From: a candidate division NC10 bacterium CSP1-5
GTDB lineage: Bacteria > Methylomirabilota > Methylomirabilia > Methylomirabilales > CSP1-5
Assembly: GCA_001443495.1 (NCBI GenBank)
Contig: LDXR01000007.1
Span: 78,479-142,478, forward strand
Direction: 5' to 3'
Length of the DNA stretch: 64,000 nt
Position numbers and translations under genes: made by a program. Under the pieces are notes generated by a model. It was not told the origin of the DNA. It worked only from the letters and a program-made list of their open reading frames with translations, and searched no databases. Positions 58,030 to 64,000 of the stretch are shown here, piece by piece (the stretch's first letter is position 1; every line of letters begins with the position of its first letter).

Positions 58030-58347
58030 CCAGGGAGAAACTCCCAGCCATCCAGAAATTCCCTGGTTTCTGCGCGGGCTTTTCCCCTTCCTCGAGTCAC
58101 CCTCCAGGCAAAGCGGGACTGAGAATTCAACTGCTTAGGCGGATGGCCTGGCCGATTCACGTCTTGGGAAGCTAGTGGCACGGTGCTTGCCCCGTGGATG
58201 TTATATTATTGCTCAGGGGGAGCGGATCGCTCATTTGGTCCGGCGAGCCGCTCGGCTTGTCCCAGACCGGCACGGCCTACTTCAGTTGTTGGGGGCGGCC
58301 GGAGTGACTTCGGGTTTCCGCCGGCCGTCGCGGTAGGGAGGAATAAC
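58030..58347 (+). other. 318-bp intergenic region: hairpins and sigma-54 promoter
   Basis: Directly after the regulator stop, GGGAG-AAA-CTCCC (58033-58045) and CCAGGGA/TCCCTGG (58030-58036 with 58060-58066) form two mutually exclusive hairpins, which may end the two-component transcript. The sigma-54 promoter at 58176-58190 follows. No coding frame is convincing before the ferredoxin GTG at 58348. Confidence 0.6.
58176..58190 (+). promoter_or_regulatory. Sigma-54 promoter upstream of the ferredoxin gene
   Basis: TGGCACG-GTGC-TTGC matches the sigma-54 consensus, with the -24 GG at 58177-58178 and the -12 GC at 58189-58190. The start would be near 58202, leaving a leader of about 145 nt to the ferredoxin GTG. 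Confidence 0.75.
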
Positions 58348-58620
58348 GTGACCTATATCATTGCGGAGCCATGCATTGGCGTGAAAGACCGCGCGTGCGT
58401 GGATGTCTGCCCCGTGGAATGTATCTACGAGGGGGAAGACCAGCTCTACATCCACCCCGAAGAGTGCATCGACTGCGGCGCGTGTGAGCCGGAGTGTCCG
58501 GTGACGGCAATCTTCGAGGAGAGCGCGGTGCCGGAGCAGTGGAAGAACTACACTCCGAAAAATGCGCAGTTCTTTCGCGACAACCCCGGAGTCTCGCCTG
58601 CGCGCGGCAAGGGAAAATGA
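58348..58620 (+). CDS. fdxA: 7Fe/2[4Fe-4S]-type ferredoxin
   Basis: A 90-residue ferredoxin. The first half has [21 protein letters not shown], as separate [10 protein letters not shown] and upstream Cys, and the second cluster is [17 protein letters not shown]. The CxxxxxxC spacing of the first half fits the FdxA [3Fe-4S][4Fe-4S] type. GTG at 58348 has GGGAGGA upstream. It would serve as low-potential electron carrier; position suggests electron supply to Fe-S cluster assembly under sigma-54 control. Confidence 0.93.
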   Translation: MTYIIAEPCIGVKDRACVDVCPVECIYEGEDQLYIHPEECIDCGACEPECPVTAIFEESAVPEQWKNYTPKNAQFFRDNPGVSPARGKGK

Positions 58621-58662
58621 GGTCAACCGCGAGTGTGTCGCGCAACAGCGTAGGGAGCATAA

Positions 58663-59109
58663 TGGGGCGAGCTGGACTATCTCTTGGCGGACCTCCCCCC
58701 GGGGACTGGCGATGCGTCGTTGACGCTTGCCCAGGCCATTCCCCTCTCGGGGGCGGTGGTCGTCATGACCCCCCAGGGGGTGGCCGTCCAGATCGCGACG
58801 AAGACCTTGAACATGTTCCGGACCCTCAAGGTTCCCATCTTGGGGATCATTGAGAACATGAGCTACCTCCTCTGTCCCCACTGCGAGGCTCCGGTGGAGC
58901 TGTTCGGCCACGGCGGGGGGCGCAAGGCGAGCGAGCGCCTCGAGGTCCCCTTCCTCGGCGAGATCCCGCTCGATCCCGAGCCGTGCCACGGCGGCGATGT
59001 GGGGCGGCCCATCCTCATCGAGAAGCCCGACTCGCCTGTCGCCTCAATCTTCAGGCAGGTGGCGAGCAACCTGGCAGGACGGATCAGCGTGGAGGCGTTG
59101 GCCGCATAG
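58663..59109 (+). pseudogene. 5'-truncated Mrp/ApbC-type P-loop protein
   Basis: The frame opens right after an in-frame TAA (58660-58662) with WGELDYLLADLPPGTGDASLT and continues through the C-terminal half of an Mrp/NBP35 ATPase (QGVAVQIATKTLNMF, MSYLLCPHCEAPVELFG with its CxxC, PFLGEIPLDP). The N-terminal half with the Walker A motif is missing from the DNA upstream, where the ferredoxin gene ends 43 bp earlier. About 149 codons against some 350 in the family. A TTG at 58684 could be used, but the product would not bind ATP normally. Confidence 0.85.
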
Positions 59110-59137
59110 TCTCAATCTCAATCAGGAGGAAATCCCG

Positions 59138-59458
59138 GTGTTGACAGTGACCGAGAGGGCGGCTGCGAAGCTGAAGGACCTGATGGCGAAGGAGGGAATG
59201 CAGGACCAGGGGCTCCGCGTCCGGGTGATGGGAGGCGGCTGCTCTGGCTATCAGTACGAGATGGCCTTTGACACTCCCCGGGAGGGGGACAAGGTCATCG
59301 AGCAGGAGGGGATCAGGGTCGTGGTGGACCCCAAGAGCTTCCTCTTCCTCGCCGGCACGGAGATCGACTACCAGGAGGGGCTCATGGGGGGCGGCTTCGC
59401 CATCAAGAACCCGAACGCCAAAGGCTCCTGCGGCTGCGGGCAGTCGTTCCAGGCATAG
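59138..59458 (+). CDS. A-type Fe-S carrier (SufA/ErpA/HesB family)
   Basis: A 106-residue A-type carrier with the three cluster cysteines: GGGCSGYQYEMAFD in the middle and SCGCGQSF at the C-terminus. GTG at 59138 is supported by AGGAGGA 7 bp upstream. It transfers clusters assembled by SufBCD to target proteins. It lies between the mrp remnant and the suf promoter. Confidence 0.95.
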   Translation: MLTVTERAAAKLKDLMAKEGMQDQGLRVRVMGGGCSGYQYEMAFDTPREGDKVIEQEGIRVVVDPKSFLFLAGTEIDYQEGLMGGGFAIKNPNAKGSCGCGQSFQA

Positions 59459-59772
59459 GGGCGAGGGGGGGTTCATGGAGGCTATCGCTGCCGCGAGGGT
59501 TTCGTGGCTGGGTCTCTTCAGGCCCCAAATGCGCGCCTCTCCGGCTGAGGATCCGTTGACACGTATGGCGGTCTATTGTATAGTGAATGCAGAAACTCAC
59601 GTCTCAGACTGCCCCTCCCGGCCCGACCCCCGGATGCATACCGTGGTGAGATCTTACGTGAAGAGGCAGAAGGGTGTCTGCAGGCGGATGGGCTCCTGGA
59701 CGGGATGTGAGGGTGGCCGCTTAGCTGGGGGGCCAGCCCCAGAGTTCGAGACAGCATCGTAAAGGAGAAGCC
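59459..59772 (+). other. 314-bp leader of the suf operon, no gene
   Basis: The region contains a strong promoter at 59556-59584 and a leader of about 180 nt. Frames through it have no family resemblance or ribosome site. No IscR- or SufR-type regulator gene or obvious palindrome is present. Confidence 0.5.
59556..59584 (+). promoter_or_regulatory. Strong sigma-70 promoter of the suf operon
   Basis: TTGACA (59556-59561), a 17-bp spacer and TATAGT (59579-59584) match the consensus closely, about 190 bp upstream of sufB. Confidence 0.75.
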
Positions 59773-61215
<1,443 letters not shown>

Positions 61216-61248
61216 GCGGCGGGAGCGACTCTTCACAAAGGACGGACC

Positions 61249-62048
<800 letters not shown>

Positions 62049-62063
62049 TCAGAGGCCAAGGCG

Positions 62064-63404
62064 GTGGTCGCCGTGACACTAGCAAAGGATCGCTACCTCG
62101 AGAACTTCGACCGATTCGCGCGGGTCAGCGCGGGCAGCGGACAGGAGTGGTTGGGCCTGGTCCGCCAGGCGGCCATCGCCCGCTTCGCCGAGTTGGGCTT
62201 CCCGACCATCCGCGATGAGGATTGGCGGTTCACCAACGTCGCCCCGATTGCCCAGGCCTCTTTTGCGCGTGCCAATGGAAGTGGCGCCGAGCTGTCGCCC
62301 CGGGACATCGACCAATTCGCCGTTCCGGGCTTGGTCGGCCCGCAGCTCGTCTTTGTGAACGGCCGGTACGCACCTCGGCTCTCGTCTCCCGGTTCGCTCA
62401 GCGACGGGGCGACGGTGAGTAGCCTCGCCCAGGCCTTCACCGATGCCCGAACGGTGCTCGAGCCGCATCTGGCTCGGTACGCAGACTATGCGCGCGACGG
62501 GTTCACGGCCCTGAACACCGCCTTTATGGAGGACGGAGGGTTCGTGTACGTCCCCCGGGGGAGGGTGATCGAGGCGCCCATCCGCCTCCTCTACGTGTCG
62601 ACTGAAACCGCTGACCCGATCGTGACCCATCCGCGCAACGTGATCGTCCTGGAGGAAGACAGTCAGGCGGTCATCGTCGAGGAGTACGTCACATTGGGCG
62701 CCGAGGTCTATTTCTCGAACGTCGTCACGGAGGTCGTCGTCGGACAGAACAGCGTGCTGAGCCACTACCTGATCGAGCGGGACAGCGAGCAGGCCTTCAA
62801 CGTTTCGACGCTGCGCGTCCAGCAGGGGCGGAGCAGCAACGTCGCCTCCCACACCGTCCTGCTCGGCGGGGCGCTCGTGCGAAACAATGTCCACCCCGTG
62901 ATGGCCGGTGAAGGGAGCGAGTGTCTGATCAACGGACTCTTCATGGCAACCGGCCGCCAGCACATGGACAACTTCATGAGGGTCGAGCACGCCAGCCCCC
63001 ACTGCGACAGCCGGCAGTTCTACAATGGTATCCTCGACGGCCGGTCGCATGGCGTCTTCAGCGGTCGGATCATCGTCCACAAAGACGCCCAAAAGACCGA
63101 CGCCAAGCAGACGAACAAGAATCTGCTCCTGTCGGAAGAAGCCCAGATCGACAGCAAGCCCCAGTTGGAGATCTACGCCGACGACGTGAAATGCACCCAT
63201 GGGGCGACCATCGGGCAGATGGACGAGGGGGCGATCTTTTACCTGCGGTCTCGCGGCATCGCCGAGGATGCGGCGCGTGCCCTGCTCCTCTTTGGCTTTG
63301 CCAACGAGAGCCTCGAGCGCATGAAGGTCGGACCGATCCGCAAGTACCTGGAGGCGCTCGTGACACAATGGTTGCCTCAGGGGAAACTGGTGGAGGAAAG
63401 CTGA
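62064..63404 (+). CDS. sufD: Fe-S cluster assembly protein SufD
   Basis: A 446-residue SufD, partner of SufB in the SufBC2D complex. EEYVTLGAEVYFSNVVTEVVV and KTDAKQTNKNLLLSEEAQIDSKPQLEI carry the beta-helix core, split here at the turns, and DDVKCTHGATIGQMDEGAIFYLRSRGI the conserved C-terminal core with its His. No ATG is available; GTG at 62064 or 62073 is the start. Its TGA overlaps the sufS ATG. Confidence 0.95.
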   Translation: MVAVTLAKDRYLENFDRFARVSAGSGQEWLGLVRQAAIARFAELGFPTIRDEDWRFTNVAPIAQASFARANGSGAELSPRDIDQFAVPGLVGPQLVFVNGRYAPRLSSPGSLSDGATVSSLAQAFTDARTVLEPHLARYADYARDGFTALNTAFMEDGGFVYVPRGRVIEAPIRLLYVSTETADPIVTHPRNVIVLEEDSQAVIVEEYVTLGAEVYFSNVVTEVVVGQNSVLSHYLIERDSEQAFNVSTLRVQQGRSSNVASHTVLLGGALVRNNVHPVMAGEGSECLINGLFMATGRQHMDNFMRVEHASPHCDSRQFYNGILDGRSHGVFSGRIIVHKDAQKTDAKQTNKNLLLSEEAQIDSKPQLEIYADDVKCTHGATIGQMDEGAIFYLRSRGIAEDAARALLLFGFANESLERMKVGPIRKYLEALVTQWLPQGKLVEES

Positions 63405-64000
63405 TGATCCGCGCCGGTGGAGCGATGACCGCACGGTCCCGTGGAGGCCGGTCGGCTGCCTTCGAGGTCGAGCGGATCAGGCAGGACTTTCCGATCCTGG
63501 GAGAGAAGATTCGGGGGAAGCCGCTGGTGTATCTCGACAACGCCGCCACCAGCCAGAAGCCGCAGGTGGTCATTGACACCATCCGTCAGTTTCTTTCGAC
63601 GTACAATTCGAATGTCCATCGTGGGGTGCACCAGCTGAGCGAGCGGGCCACCGAAGTCTTCGAGCAGGCCCGCACAAGGGTGCAAAGCTTCATCAACGCC
63701 GCCGAGTCGAGGGAGATCATCTTCGTCCGCGGCACCACAGAGGCCATCAACCTGGTGGCCCAGAGCTACGGCCGGACCCACATCGGGACGGGCGATGAGA
63801 TCGTCATCTCGGCGATGGAGCACCACTCCAACATTGTCCCCTGGCAGATCCTGTGCGAGCAGACGGGTGCAGTCCTGCGGGTGGTGCCGATCAATGATGA
63901 CGGGGAGATGCTGCTGGACGAGTACGTCACACTCCTGACCCCCCGGACGCGTCTGGTCGCGGTGGCCCACGTCTCGAATGCCTTGGGGACCATCAACCCG
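63404..64000 (+). CDS. sufS: Cysteine desulfurase SufS (partial, runs off the end)
   Basis: The first 199 residues of a class V PLP enzyme that supplies sulfur from cysteine. VYLDNAATSQKPQVV, NVHRGVHQLSERAT, FVRGTTEAINLVAQSYG and SAMEHHSNIVPWQ (PLP-stacking His) are typical of the SufS group. The PLP lysine and active Cys lie beyond the window. Its ATG overlaps the sufD stop; an ATG at 63425 is a possible alternative. Confidence 0.96.
   Translation, partial: MIRAGGAMTARSRGGRSAAFEVERIRQDFPILGEKIRGKPLVYLDNAATSQKPQVVIDTIRQFLSTYNSNVHRGVHQLSERATEVFEQARTRVQSFINAAESREIIFVRGTTEAINLVAQSYGRTHIGTGDEIVISAMEHHSNIVPWQILCEQTGAVLRVVPINDDGEMLLDEYVTLLTPRTRLVAVAHVSNALGTINP

Overview
The window is 64 kb of GC-rich, tightly packed bacterial chromosome with no rRNA, tRNA, CRISPR array or intact mobile element that I can see. 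The gene set suggests a deep-branching Gram-negative-type bacterium: LolD/FtsX-like exporter, lipoprotein, DedA, DUF2339, NtrB/NtrC-type regulators with sigma-54 promoters, a SUF operon, TupABC and SelA. An NC10/Methylomirabilota or Rokubacteria-like lineage would fit, but this is an impression from gene content and base composition and no marker settles it. One tandem duplication inside sufC looks like a metagenome-assembly scar.

Layout. 0-9.8 kb: cyclase-family hydrolase, NYN/LOTUS RNase-like protein, ABC exporter pair with an SDR, KDPG aldolase, citrate synthase and a HAD hydrolase. 9.8-13.1 kb (minus): a three-gene unit of ETHE1-like MBL hydrolase, MFS transporter and ChrA. 13.1-13.8 kb: an AT-rich gap and a tiny Cys-rich gene behind a near-perfect sigma-54 promoter. 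13.8-19.7 kb (minus): selA-orf-tmk-holB-metG. 19.7-25.9 kb: zinc ribbon, HDAC-like hydrolase, DUF465, moaC, the tungstate transporter tupABC and a one-component regulator. 26-28.8 kb (plus): bioF, DinB-like and MOSC proteins. 28.8-36 kb (minus): a redox/electrophile stress island (DedA-rhodanese, OsmC, dienelactone hydrolase, NADP-dinucleotide reductase, alcohol dehydrogenase, methyltransferase, nitroreductase, an internally deleted Dps, pirin, MarR). 36-43.6 kb: bioA, aminotransferase IV, bioD, DUF309, ilvD, Nudix, a dapF-like gene and GYD. 43.6-53 kb (minus): LplT-PlsC-acyl-ACP synthetase fusion, M48 peptidase, DUF2339 protein, FAD oxidoreductase, lipoprotein. 53-58 kb: two sigma-54 activators and a histidine kinase. 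58-64 kb: ferredoxin, truncated mrp, A-type carrier and sufBCDS.

Main result. Three genes that look broken by a single in-frame TGA read as complete selenoproteins: an ETHE1/persulfide-dioxygenase-like MBL protein (TGA 13033-13035), an OsmC peroxidase (30293-30295) and a DedA-rhodanese fusion (28947-28949). In each, TGA sits where Cys homologues, as I remember them, have a conserved redox Cys. A hairpin of 7 pairs with G at loop position 2 begins its loop 17-25 nt downstream, as expected of bacterial SECIS elements. selA lies in the same window. All three proteins act on sulfane sulfur or peroxides, so the segment seems to encode a selenium-boosted sulfur/peroxide defence set that conventional gene calling would split or truncate.

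Regulation. Good sigma-70 promoters with overlapping palindromes lie at marR, bioA and the tungstate regulator. Sigma-54 promoters lie before the ferredoxin gene, directly after an NtrC-type regulator, and before the small Cys-rich gene.
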